The notes: generated by a model not told the origin, from the sequence alone. Shown: positions 22,349 through 33,073, numbered from the stretch's first letter. The stretch: DNA of 64,000 bases from Lathyrus oleraceus (GCF_024323335.1 NC_066585.1:182980294-183044293), one strand, 5' to 3'. Translations and numbers: made by a program.

Positions 22349-23324
22349 TCTATTTGATTTCTGATAGACATGATGCCATTGAGAGTGCCTACAACAACCA
22401 TGACAACGGATGACATGATCCTCCTTCTACCCATGTCTATTGCATTAGACATATTGCACAAAACTTCATGCGTGCAATAAAAGATAAGAATCTTCGCAAG
22501 AAGGTGGTGAATGTTGGGTATGCTTTAACTCAACCGTCATTTCAATACTATCGCGATGAAATTAGACTGTCTAATGAAGATGCAGAAAGATGGCTGAATA
22601 ACATACCAGTAGAGCAGTGGACAAGGACATTTGACGGAGGTTGTCGATGGGGCCACATGACAACAAACCTTGTGGAATGCATGAACGGGATATTCAAAGG
22701 AATTAGAAATCTTCCAATAACTGCCTTGGTCAGATTGACCTATTATAGGTTGGCTTCTACGTTCGTAACCAGAGGTGAAATATGGAGTGCGGTGTTAATG
22801 TCTGGGCAAGTATTCAATGAGTGTTGCATGAAAGTCATGAAAGAGGAGAGCATCAAAGCTAGCACACACGATGTAACAGTCTTTGACCGTCATAGGAAAA
22901 ATTTCAGCGTCCAGGAAACAATGGACCACAACGAGGGGAAACCAAATTTAGCCTATGCTGTTAGACTAAATAGAAGTTGGTACGACTGTGGAAAATTGCA
23001 GGCCTTCCGCATTCCTTGCTCCCATGTCATTGCAGCATGCACATATACTCACCAAGACGCTTACAACCATTTATCTAATGTGTACAAGGCCGTCACCATC
23101 ATGAATGTATATAATAAAAGCTTCTCGATGCTACCAATGGAAGAATACTGGCCTCCATACGAAGGTGATATAGTTTGGCACAACGACGAGATGCGTAGAA
23201 AGAAAAAAGGAATGCCAAACAGCACACGTATCAAGATAGAAATGGTTTGACAGATAAAATGATAAGTTTATGTAGTATCTGTCGTCAACCAGGACACAAC
23301 AAGAACAATTGTCCCAATCGATGA
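22349..23324 (+). pseudogene. MULE transposase of MULE A, C-terminal half
   Basis: Begins inside the DDE domain at LYLISDRHDAIESAYNNH. An in-frame TGA follows at the position where MULE B has Trp (NNGW), then THVYCIRHIAQNFM and an open 260-residue frame from 22468. That frame carries the conserved helical region (GHMTTNLVECMNGIFKGI) and the SWIM zinc finger, CGKLQAFRIPCSH with C...C-H. A frameshift near 23245 separates it from the terminal CCHC knuckle, CSICRQPGHNKNNC (about 23276-23317). The N-terminal domain and first catalytic Asp are deleted. This is a mudrA/MURA-type transposase, inactive here. Confidence 0.88.
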
Positions 23325-23461
23325 GCATCATCTAGGTCATAAGCTTTTTGTAACATTGTATTTTTGTAACCTTAAATTATTATATATCATAAAGTTTTTG
23401 TTACAACGAGGTTCACAACAAATATTAGTACAAAATAAGCTAACTGAAAATAGAAATATTT

Positions 23462-23731
23462 CTAACTGATTACAACAATCAAGGTGATGTCATCTCGACC
23501 GAACAACATTTCCCTAGCATCCTTATCAGTTTTTACTCGCACCCAACCAAAGATACTGTCAAGTCTCTCAATACTTCTATTTTTTTACCCTTCTGGTATT
23601 TTCCCATCTAACCAACGAACCAACTCCCTCTTCAGTTGATCGAACGTAGTGATGTTCCAGAAGAGCATCAGCATCTGAGGTTTGTCTCTCGCATAAGTCA
23701 CCTTTCTGTAGCGGCGACGAACACCAAACAT
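23462..23731 (-). pseudogene. conserved small MULE ORF, MULE A copy (unknown function)
   Basis: A frame of about 89 codons starting MFGVRRRYRK at 23731, with one in-frame TAA at about 23585-23587, and ending ITLIVVIS at 23462. An upstream in-frame Met at 23779 is possible, but the TATA-like TTATAAATAG (about 23787-23796, minus strand) sits about 60 nt before 23731. Shared with the copies in MULEs B and C: LFWNITTFDQLKREL, the WLDGKI motif, VKTDKDAREM, and a VVI(A/S) end. It is convergent with the transposase (137 bp between stops) and abuts the right TIR. I do not recognise the family. MuDR's mudrB occupies the equivalent position, but no sequence similarity is claimed. Confidence 0.6.
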
Positions 23732-23808
23732 GATTTCCAAATGATGAAATGAGATGTGGAAAAATGATTCACACAACATCTCTATTTATAATAAAAAAAA
23801 TTGCATTT

Positions 23809-24046
23809 TACACTGAGGTGTCAATCCAATTGGTGCCTCCTTTGTAAAAATACACATGGGCGCCAATTGGATTTGCTGCACTATATGCCCTAGCCAATCC
23901 AATTGGTGCCTCCACTCTATTTTTAAGAGGAGTCGCCAATTGGACTGACGTCTCCTCCTAAAAGTGGGGTACTTTGTGATTTTTTTTTAAAACAGAGTTA
24001 TTTTGAGAATTTTCTTGAAAAATTGGGTTATTTTGGTAAAAAATTC
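23809..24046 (-). repeat. right TIR of MULE A
   Basis: Partner of 20758-20985, with small indels and substitutions. Flanked by the 10-bp duplication at 24047-24056. Confidence 0.9.
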
Positions 24047-24072
24047 TTATATTGAAAATATATAAAAATAAA

Positions 24073-24360
24073 TAATTTTTTTTCAAAATAACCAAAATTT
24101 TCAAAAAAAATCTAAAATAACCAATTTTTCAAAAAAAAACCAAAATAACCAAGTTTGGTAGATGATGCGCCAGATGAATTGACGCACCCCCATACTAATA
24201 AGAGGAGACGCCAGTAGCATTGGCGCACATGCATTGGGCCTCATGAGGAGGCGTCAGTGCTTATGGCGTCTGCATTGGCCCTCATGAGGAGGCGTCAATG
24301 CCTCTGGCGCCTGTGTGTATTTTTAATGGTGGGCGTCAATTCATGTGGGGCCTGCTTGTG
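24073..24360 (+). repeat. left TIR of MULE B
   Basis: Aligns with the reverse complement of 30985-31280. Contains several copies of GAGGAGGCGTCAATG-like motifs and a GGCGCC site. Confidence 0.88.
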
Positions 24361-24420
24361 ATGGTCATGTGGGCGTCAATTCATCTGACGCCCACATGTT
24401 TTGTCCAATAGATGTTCCGT

Positions 24421-24430
24421 CTCTATAAAT
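24421..24430 (+). promoter_or_regulatory. TATA box of the small ORF in MULE B
   Basis: CTATAAATAC lies at the inner edge of the left TIR, 86-95 nt before the ATG at 24516. MULE C has CTATAAATAC at the same place (about 38498-38507) and MULE A a counterpart on the other strand. Confidence 0.55.
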
Positions 24431-24515
24431 ACCACGCCTTGCATACATTTATTTTCACTCAAATTCATCTCCTAGTCTAGTTCAACCATCAATTTCAATT
24501 TTCTTTATTTCAACA

Positions 24516-24809
24516 ATGTCTGCATACATTCAGAAACGAAATGCGGATGTAATATTTTTTGCCATTGCGGCTTCGATACAGGTTTGACTTTGGAACACAG
24601 ATACGTTTGAACGTCTTAATCGGACATTGTACAGTTGATTAGAGGGAGAAATTGGACAGGGTGAGCGGATTAGAAGAATACAATGACTTGTGTTCACGTT
24701 CAACCAACACGGAGAAGTGAGTGAATGGGTGGATATTAAGACTGACTAAGACGCTCGTAGGATGATGCATTACATGTTCAAAAAAAAATTGATGGTTGTA
24801 ATCGCATAG
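24516..24809 (+). pseudogene. conserved small MULE ORF, MULE B copy (unknown function)
   Basis: 98 codons in one frame from ATG (MSAYIQKRNADVIFF) to TAG, with no frameshift but four in-frame stops (TGA, TGA, TGA, TAA). Three of them align with sense codons in a sister copy (CGA and TGG in MULE C, AAG in MULE A), so they are single-base losses. The TGA after RRIQ is shared with MULE C. Conserved blocks: LWNTDTFERLNRTL, EGEI, FTFNQHGEV, IKTD, DARRMM, VVIA. Convergent with the transposase (about 170 bp between ends). Not recognised as a known family. Confidence 0.6.
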
Positions 24810-24976
24810 TTTTTGTATTCTAGTTGTTTTAATTATTTGTGTTATTTTTTATGAACAACTGTCTTTTCGTCATAGACGTCTACTATGAAGTAAATTTAGT
24901 TTTTTCATATATTGCAACAGAGATACTTTGAAATAAATTTAGTTTTCCATATATAGCAACAGAGGTACATCTGAAT

Positions 24977-27355
24977 TTATCTGGTTGTGCTCGTTCCAAA
25001 ACTAGAACAGTTATTACGATCGTGACCTGGTTGACGGCATGAACTACATAGTCTAACCATTTTGTTCGCCGTATCCATTTCGGTTCGAATCCGGGTGCTG
25101 TTAGGGCGACCCTTTTCTTCCTTCGCATAATTTCCTTGTGCCAGACGATGTCCCCTTGATATTCTGGCCAATAATCCTCTTTTGCCACTACCGAAAAACT
25201 AATTTTATAAACATTTGAAAGGATGACGACTTTGTAAACTTCAGATAGCAAGTAAGATGTATCCCTTCGAACCTTTGAGCACGCCGCAATGACATGGGAG
25301 CAGGGGGTACGAAAGGCTTGGAACCTTCCGCAGTCGCACCAACCTCTATCTAGTTCGACTCTGTATTGTCCCATCGGCATGCCCTCATTGTGATCCATGG
25401 ACTCGGCAACACTAAACCAACCTTTAGTTCGGTCAAATACCGTAACCACGTGCATGTTTGCTTTGGCAGCTTCATGTCTGATGAATTTCATTGAAGCATC
25501 ACTGAACAACTGTCCATATTGCAACACTGAACTCCATTTTGAGCGTCTGTTTTCAAACAACGCCCCCTAGCCTGAAATATGTAGCTTGCACCAAAGCGGT
25601 TATTGGTAGGTTACAGATGCCTTTGAAGACAGAGTTCATTGATTCCACAAGATTTGTTGTCATGTGGCCCCAACACCGACCGTTGTCGTATGCCCTAATC
25701 CACTTCTCCAACAGAATACTATTCATCCACCGAACCGCATCTTCGTTCGATAATCTTATTTCCTCGCGATAGTGTTTGAAAGAAGGTTCTGATAATGCGT
25801 AACCTGCATTGACAACCTTCTTACGCAACGTCTTATCTTTGATTTCCCGCATGAAATTATGAGCAATATGTCTAATACAAAACACATGCGTCCAAGGAGG
25901 ATTTTGCCAACCATTATTATTATATGCACTGATGATTGAGGGGTGTCTATCAGAGATCAAACACAAGTTAGGCTAAGGTGCAACGTGCAATCGGAGATTT
26001 CTTAGGAAAAAACTCCACCCCTCAGCAGTCTCCCCTTCAACTAGGGCAAAGGCGATTGGAAAAATATTGTTGTTCCCATCTTGTGTCACTGCCATCAGTA
26101 ACGTTCTTTTGTATTTTCCATACAACCATGTACCATCAATTTGTATAATTGGTTTACAGAAAGAAAAACCTATGATACATGGTTGATACACTCAAAATAG
26201 ACGGTGAACTATTCTATTTCCAACAGCACACGTACCATCTGGTGTATATGCGGGCAATGTTTCCATCTTGACAATTGTCCCGGGAGCATAGTGTTTTAGA
26301 GCCAACAGGTATTTTGGAAGTTGTTTGTAAGACTCCTCCCAATTGCCAAACACTTTTTCAACAACTTTTGTTCTAGCTATCCATGCCTTCCTATATGATG
26401 GAGTGTACTCGTACTCTGCCCTTATATGCGAGATTATTGTACTCACCTTTAACGATGGATTATCGCCAATGACAGACAATATTTCATCGCATATTAGCTG
26501 AGAGCTTAATTTACGATGATCCTGCATTGGGTTTGTCAGCATGCATGTGTGATCTGGACCCATTGATCCAATCTCCCAAGACTCGCTCCTCTTCCGGTAC
26601 GAAGCTGACAACCTAAAAAGGCAATGCTCATTCGGACAATAAACTTTATACCTCGATGCGTCAGTTCTGTCTACTCTGAAATCTGCTGATAGTTACATGT
26701 GGAATTTCTTAATGGCTTTTACACATTCCTCTTTTGTGCGAAATGTGTCTCCTTGTTTCAGAGATCCTTGCATTTGCACGTAAGGATTGTACCATACATC
26801 TGCCGAAGGTTCATCTGAACCCAAATTTAACCTTGTCATGTGTTGGGGTGGGCAATATACATGACTTGCTGGTATTGGCTTCTCTTCCTCTTCAGCGTTC
26901 ACCGTCGAATCAACCATGATCTCAGGTTCCTCTTCTTCATCGTCTGGAATATTCGCCTTAGCTTGTTCGTCATCAGTGTCACAAAACACTTGTGACTGAT
27001 CAACGTACTGAGACTCCTGTTGTTGATGTGGTAATATATACAACTCTATATCATTGTAACTGGATTGTTCGTAACTTCCAAACATATGTTGAACATCATC
27101 ATCATCTCGAATCTTCTTCTGATAAAATTTTACCTGGTTTTCTGCAAACCAAACCGGATTTTTATAGATGATCTGACCCACATTATTGCACTGCAATTTC
27201 TTTTCTATTCTTTGTTTCAGATGTGAAAAATTTGATCGTCGATTTATTGTAAACCGAGTCACCTCTGTGTTTCTAAAACAAAAACCGAACAACTGATGAT
27301 CAAATATTTCACCTTCGACATGTGCACTGATCATGTAATGTTGTGTGGAAGACAT
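24977..27355 (-). pseudogene. MULE transposase of MULE B, near full length, broken
   Basis: Starts at 27355. Residues 1-110 form a PB1-like N-domain (ISAHVEGEIFDHQLFGF), followed by an acidic linker. An in-frame TAA lies at 26693, then the zinc-binding MuDR region (YCPNEHCLFRL). A TGA at 26192 falls where MULE C keeps Trp (RLFW). The MULE DDE domain then opens with IQIDGTWLYGKYK (first Asp), followed by a TAG at 25973 and LISDRHPS (second Asp). The frame shifts at about 25555 before FENRRSKWSSVL and runs to the SWIM finger CGRFQAFRTPCSH. A second frameshift near 25120 precedes the terminal knuckle CSSCRQPGHDRNNC. A MURA-type transposase would cut and join the TIRs in the nucleus; this copy cannot make one. 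Confidence 0.9.
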
Positions 27356-28071
27356 TGTGTTGAAATATTAAATATGTAGATAGTTTGAATGGAATTGAAA
27401 CTAAATGCATTGCTAAGTTGTTCAACTGCACAACATAAATAGGTTGGTCATTGGTAAGTTGGTCGTTGCATTGATAACTTGGTAATTGTCTGTACAGACT
27501 TGACCATGCATGCAGTTGAAGGAATCCAACACGCAGAGAAAAGATTGAAAAGACTACACAAGCACCAGGGAATCAAAGAATCTTTGAGCTCTGTGCCCAA
27601 AGATTCCAACCTAGGCGCCCATTCCCTAGGCGCCATAAAGTAACTGAGGCGCCAAAGGGTTGGGCACCTCTTCACAAAACAACACTCAGGCGCCACTAGG
27701 AAGGGCTCCCCTTCCAATTGCCCTACACTAAGGCGCCAAGAGGAAGGGCGCCTCTTCCTTGCATGTGAGAAATCACATGTAGGCACCAAACTCAAGGGCT
27801 CCTCTTCCCTTGCATGTGCTTTCTTCACATGCGCCAAGAAGATTCCTCACATGCTAGCTTTCTCTTCCATGCTGAATTTTGTCATTCTCTTGTCTCCTCT
27901 TGCCTTTCCATGCAACCAATCACACTCTTTTTAGGTTCCAAACCTACTCACTCATTCATCTATAAATAGTCTCTCATATTAACAATATCAAATCATCTTC
28001 ATCAATACTCAAGTATTTTCTTCTACCACACTTCTTTCATCTACCAAACTCAAGCTTTGCAAATTCAAATC
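27356..28071. promoter_or_regulatory. divergent promoter region of MULE B
   Basis: Lies between the transposase start (minus) and PMD start (plus). CTATTTATG-type TATA (minus strand, about 27433-27441) sits about 80 nt before the transposase ATG. TCTATAAATAG (about 27959-27969) sits about 105 nt before the PMD ATG. Between them, 27600-27790 holds about six AGGCGCC or near copies spaced 15-45 bp. GGCGCC-type motifs also occur in the TIRs. These could be transposase or PMD binding sites; this is inference. Confidence 0.55.
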
Positions 28072-30821
28072 ATGTCTTTGTTGACTATGGGCGATGAACA
28101 CAGAGGCACAATCCAGAATATCTCGGCATTTGTATGTTATCTCTCTCTTTTAGTTTCTATTTTTGGATTACTTCTAATAGATATCTTCTTTGTGTTATAC
28201 CTTTGTAATCTCTCTCTTTTTAGTTTCTATTTTTGGATTACTTCTAATACATATCTTCTTTGTGTTATACATTTGTAATCTCTCTCTCTCTTTTTAGTTT
28301 CTATTTTTGGATTACTTCTAATAAATATCTTATATGTGTTATACCTTTGTATTCTCTCTCTTTTTAGTTTCTATTTTTGGATTACTTCTAATACATATCT
28401 TCTTTGTGTTATACCTTTGTAATCTCTCTCTTTTTAGTTTCTATTTTTGGATTACTTCTAATACATATCTTCTTTGCGTAATACCTTTGTAATCTCTCTC
28501 TTTTTAGTTTCTTTTTTTGGATTACTTCTAATACATATCTTCTTTGTGTTATACCTTTGTAATCTCTCTCTTTTTAGTTTCTATTTTTGGATTACTTCTA
28601 AAACATATCTTCTTTGTGTTATACCTTTGTAATCTCTCTCTTTTTAGTTTCTATTTTTGGATTACTTCTTATAGATGTGTGTTTGTTGAGTATGTATTTC
28701 TTCTTCTAATTGTATTTTCTTACTTTTTTGTTATTAGGATCCAAAGCGGTTTAGATGATGTGTACATGAATATGTAGCCCACGGTCCTTTAATAGAACCA
28801 TATATTAGAGGATGTGGATTTGGAAATCTACTAAACATTGTTTTGTACTCGGTGGACTACAAGTTCATTCTGGCTTTGTTGGAGAGAGGTGGAGACCCGA
28901 GACCCACACATTTCCCCTTCTGATTGGTGAGTGTACCGTCACATTTGAAGACGTGTACATGTTGTTGGGTCTCCGTATAAACGGAAAGGCAGTGAATGGG
29001 CGAGTTAACCAAGACAACAATATATGCAATGAATTACTGGATGCCCCTTTGTTAGACGACGAAACTAAGGGAGACACATTTGGTCAAGCAAGGGGGTAAG
29101 GTATAAATTTAAAATACGTAAAACAATATTATACCAGTATAGTATTGTCCGACGATTCAGCCGAGTATGAGAAAATAATAAAAGCTCGATGTTATATTAT
29201 GATTTTATTTGGTAACTTTTTGTTTCTAGAAAGTACATGTAATTCTGTGAATATAATGTATTTACCTTTATTACGCAACATTAATAAGGTAAACACTTAT
29301 AGTTGGGGTTCAGCTGTGTTGGCTCATCTATATAGTGCAATGTGTAGAACTGCAAAAAAGAATACCTGTACTTTTTTTCATGTGCTTATTTGCTTCAAGC
29401 TTAGGGGTGGTCTAGAATGCCGTCGCTCGCCCCGATAAATGAGCGCCCATTCGTGTTCCCGTTTGCAACCAAGTAAGTCTAACACTTTACCATTCACCAC
29501 TTAGTTAATTATATTTATTATTATAATTAATAGTAAATAATATTTTCACTTCTTTTTATTATCTTAGGTAGCCAGTAAGGGGAATGAACTACAATAGGTG
29601 TCCGAAACACGCTATTGTAGTCTATCGAAATCTATTGGACCACATTGGACAGGACGATGTAATACTCCTACCAAACTATATTTTAATTTAAAAATACTTC
29701 TCAAATTATTTTCCATCTAACGATTTGGTATTGTTTTACAGTTTGTTTGGAGGTCATATCTGAGTCTGAATCATGATGTGAATCATGACGATGTTGCAGT
29801 TTGGACAACGAAGACACTGATTATCCGATTCACTACAGTGGAAATGCACCAAAGTGACCGGGTCAAACTGTAGTTCGGAATGCTACAACAGATTCCAGAA
29901 TCTCCCACGTGTTTGGGGAATTAGCATCAAAAAAGGGTCGATGCACAGTGGGATTATTCTGACTGGAGAGACTTTGCAAAAGACATGTGTTGTCAATGGA
30001 GGAATCGACGATAACACATCTTGAACGAACCAGTCATCCAAGGTGCAAGACCGACTCAACAATATATGGCATGGTTTAGGTCTGTAACAACTCAGCAATT
30101 TGTATCTGAGTCGCGGTATTTGATGGATCCGCGCCAACTTGCTTCGTCATCGTATGCCCCACATCAATTCACCACCCAACACCAATGTGAACCCACCCAA
30201 CACCAATGTGAACCCACCCAAACCCAACAACCAACCACACAACATCAACCGACCACATACACACAACAACCACACACCCAACATCGCAACCCGTTCATGC
30301 CAACCACCTAACAACCAACCACCCTACGTCGCAATCCATTCATACCACCCACCCAAACACAAAACCAAGAATCAAACCCCGCAACCACAATCGTCTATAG
30401 CCCAGGTGATTCATATGGGTCACTTCATCGTAGCCCCCCACCAATGAACACCCAACCACTGTTTAACTATAGTACGCCCCAGGAACCATTGCTTCGTTTT
30501 CAAAATGACTCAATGGTCCAATTTGGGCAACTATACCGTCCCCAATTCACCCAACCCCAACGTCCTAACTACAATGACATGGGCAACGAACTCCATTACG
30601 GAAGCGCCGTTGGCCAGAGCCCCTCCGGATATTGGGAGCAAATGATGACACATCTGTCAAATACCGTCGGAACTTCCGCCGGACCTTCCAACCAACCATC
30701 GCTGGATCAGGTCAGCACCCAAAGACCACAAACACCTCAAGAAAATCGTGGGAGACCTCGGAGACAAACTAACGCACTAGGATGTGGAACCGGGGGACGT
30801 TATAATCGGGCGGCTCATTAG
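28072..30821 (+). pseudogene. PMD gene of MULE B, multi-exon, broken
   Basis: Exon 1 (28072-28131, MSLLTMGDEHRGTIQN) has a GTATGT donor. Intron 1 runs to TTATTAG at 28738. Exon 2 starts DPKRFR, reads an in-frame TGA, then encodes the PMD core (HTFPLLIGECTVTFEDVYML, LGLRINGKAVNGRV). Later pieces carry YLPLLRNINKVNTYSWGSA (about 29255-29320) and ARPTQQYMAWFRSVTTQQF (about 30045-30105). A Thr/Gln/Pro/His-rich tail follows and ends GCGTGGRYNRAAH at 30821. Several stops and frame changes interrupt it. It is the same family as MULE A's PMD gene and more distant from the MAIN-like copies at 1037 and 16783. Confidence 0.78.
28132..28738 (+). repeat. intron 1 of the PMD gene with eight 70-bp tandem repeats
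   Basis: Units start (at TAGTTTCTAT) at 28151, 28221, 28295, 28365, 28435, 28505, 28575 and 28645: a 70-bp period, one unit 74 bp. Each carries a CTCTCTCTTTTTAG tract that resembles a polypyrimidine tract plus 3' splice site. Confidence 0.9.
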
Positions 30822-30984
30822 TTTTTTGTCTGTCCAATGTAACCAATTATTACATATTTAATGAATTTATTTTTTTTCATTATTATTTCTTATGTATTAA
30901 ATAATAAATATTAAATATTAAAAATAAAAAATAAAAAAAATTAAATAACTAAAAAAATTAAATAAAATAAAAAAATAATAGGAG

Positions 30985-31280
30985 GGGGTGTATGCGCTAG
31001 ATGAATTGGCGCATACACCCACCATTAAAAATACACAGGCGTCAGAGGCATTGACGCCTCCTCACGAGGGCCAATGCAGGCGCCACAAACATTGACGCCT
31101 CCTCATGAGGCACAATGCATGTGCGCCAATGCTACTGGCGCCTCCTCTTATTGGTATGGGGGTGTGCCAATCCATCTGCCGCATCCTCTACCGAACTTGG
31201 TTATTTAGGTAATTTTTTTGAAAAATTGGTTATTTCAATTTTTCTTTTTGAAAAATTTGATTATTTTGAAAAAAAAATTC
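30985..31280 (-). repeat. right TIR of MULE B
   Basis: Partner of the left TIR. Contains GGCGTCAGAGGCATTGACG, GGCGCCACAAACATTGACG and GGCGCCTCC motifs as inverted GGCG(C/T)C sites. Confidence 0.88.
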
Positions 31281-31715
31281 AAAGAAAATCTTTAATTTTT
31301 TAATAGTTAAAAATAATGGCAAGAAAAATAGAAATAATGTTCTATAAATTTTATGAAAATAATATGTATCAAAATTAATAAGTAGTTGTTAAGTGAATTA
31401 TTTTTTTGCATTTGGTAGGATATAAACATATGACCTCTAATATAATGTGATTTTGTCTTTTAATAATTGAAGATGAAATTTAGAAAATGTCACATATAAA
31501 TATAAATATGAGTGATGAGTGATGTGTCACAAATTAAATTGATGTATTAACATTACATTTTAATTTAATATATTATAATAAAATTTAATATATTATAATA
31601 CATAATAGATAATAGATTATACAATTAAAAAATTGAAACTACATTTTTTTACCTAAACAAACTTTTATGATATTATGAAGTAATTATTAGTATTATTATT
31701 ATTATTATTATTATT

Positions 31716-31765
<50 letters not shown>

Positions 31766-31971
31766 TAGTGTCTAGAGCGACTGCTGTCTGTTTTATTTAT
31801 TGGGTTAACACGTGTAAGTCTTTTATTAGTTTTTCGTCTATGTCTCATTAAAAATAAATATAATTTAAAAATATTAGAATTTAAAATAAGATGATACTCT
31901 CTCTCACGCACAAGCTTGCAAGTTGGAAAACTAATCATTTATCATTTGTAGTGACATGGATCGTCACTCAG
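31281..31971. repeat. AT-rich spacer with (ATT)n microsatellite
   Basis: 31281-31420 continues the AT-rich duplication interrupted by MULEs A and B. An interrupted (ATT)n tract lies at about 31690-31761. No gene signal. Confidence 0.7.
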
Positions 31972-33073
31972 CTGAAAATTTTACCTTATACCCCTACATT
32001 TATCCTTATACCCCTACATTTTATAAAAAATACCAATTTTATCCTTATATATTTTTAAATAATTTATTATTTTATTATTTAAATATTTTTTAAATTTTAT
32101 TTTACATATCGGAAGACTTTGTAAAAGAATTCCGATAGTCATTTTTCACGTATTTTTAAACTTTTTTTATGTACCAGAAGACTTTACAAAAGAGTTCCGG
32201 TACACAAAAATTGACTACCGAAACTCTTTTACAAAGTCGTCTGATATACAAAAAAAAAGTCAAAAAATATTTGAAAATGAGTACCGGAACTCTTTTGCAA
32301 AGTCTTCCGGTTCACAAAAATTGACTACCGGAACTCTTTTGCAAAGTCTTCCGGTACACAAAAAAATGTTTAAAAAAATTTGAAAATGACTACCGGAACT
32401 CTTTTGTAAAGTCTTCCGGTACATAAAATTTGACTACCGGAACTCTTTTGCAAAGTCTTCCGGTACACAAAAAAAAATGTTAAAAAAATATTTAAAAAAT
32501 GACTATCGGAACTCTTTTGCAAAGTCTTCCGGTACACAAAAATTGACTACCGGAACTCTTTTGCAAAATCTTCCGGTATGTAAAATAAAATTTGAATTGA
32601 GTTCCGGTAGTCAAATTTTATGTACCGGAAGACTTTACAAAAGAGTTCCGGTAGTCATTTTCAAATTTTTTTTAACATTTTTTTTGTACCGGAAGACTTT
32701 GCAAAAGAGTTCCGGTAGTCAATTTTTGTGAACCGGAAGACTTTGCAAAAGAGTTCCGGTACTCATTTTCAAACATTTTTTTGACTTTTTTTTTTGTATA
32801 CCGGAAGACTTTGTAAAAGAGGTCCGGTAGTCAATTTTTGTGTACCGGAACTCTTTTGTAAATTCTTCTGGTACATAAAAAAAGTTTAAAAATACGTGAA
32901 AAATGACTATCGAAATTCTTTTACAAAGTCTTCCTGTATGTAAAATAAAATTTTAAAAATATTTAAATAATAAAATAATAAATTATTTAAAAATATATAA
33001 AGATAAAATTGATATTTTTTATAAAATGTAGGGGTATAAGGATAAATGTAGGGGTATAAGGTAAAATTTTCAG
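31972..33073. mobile_element. foldback-type element with about 15 hairpin units
   Basis: The ends CTGAAAATTTTACC and GGTAAAATTTTCAG are inverted, and the outer about 170 bp pair nearly perfectly (31972-32140 with 32890-33073). Between them lie about 15 units of about 29 bp, each opening ACCGGAA and closing TTCCGGT and nearly self-complementary, spaced alternately about 44 and 65 bp. Units point one way in most of the left half and the other way in the right half, so the whole 1.1 kb can fold. No ORF and no clear target duplication. This fits a foldback/MULE-like non-autonomous element. Confidence 0.75.

Larger units (their letters stand above)
20758..24046. mobile_element. MULE A, internally deleted, with PMD and transposase genes
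   Basis: Long inverted repeats (about 228 bp left, 238 bp right) start GAATTTTT and contain repeated (G/A)CGCCAATTGGATTGGC motifs. A perfect 10-bp direct repeat TTATATTGAA flanks the element at 20748-20757 and 24047-24056 (MULEs usually make 9-10 bp). Gene order left to right: PMD gene (minus), transposase C-terminal part (plus), small ORF (minus). The PMD and transposase 5' parts are missing where they meet at about 22290-22345, so the centre with the divergent promoters was deleted. 3289 bp. Confidence 0.9.
24073..31280. mobile_element. MULE B, full-length organisation, decayed
   Basis: About 7.2 kb with TIRs of roughly 280-295 bp (24073-24360 and 30985-31280) sharing CAAAATAACC, AATAACCAAGTT(T/C)GGTAGA and repeated GGCGTCAATG / GGCGCC motifs. 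Gene order: small ORF (plus), transposase (minus), divergent promoter, PMD gene (plus). This is MULE A's plan inverted and undeleted. The flanks, AAAATAAAT left and AAAGAAAAT right, agree at 7 of 9, so the target duplication is uncertain. It inserted only about 16 bp beyond MULE A's duplication. Confidence 0.88.

Noticed and set aside
32100..32960. CRISPR-like array
   Set aside because: The units are near-palindromes in two opposite orientations with short AT-rich spacers that are themselves repeated, in a plant genome; a foldback element explains it.
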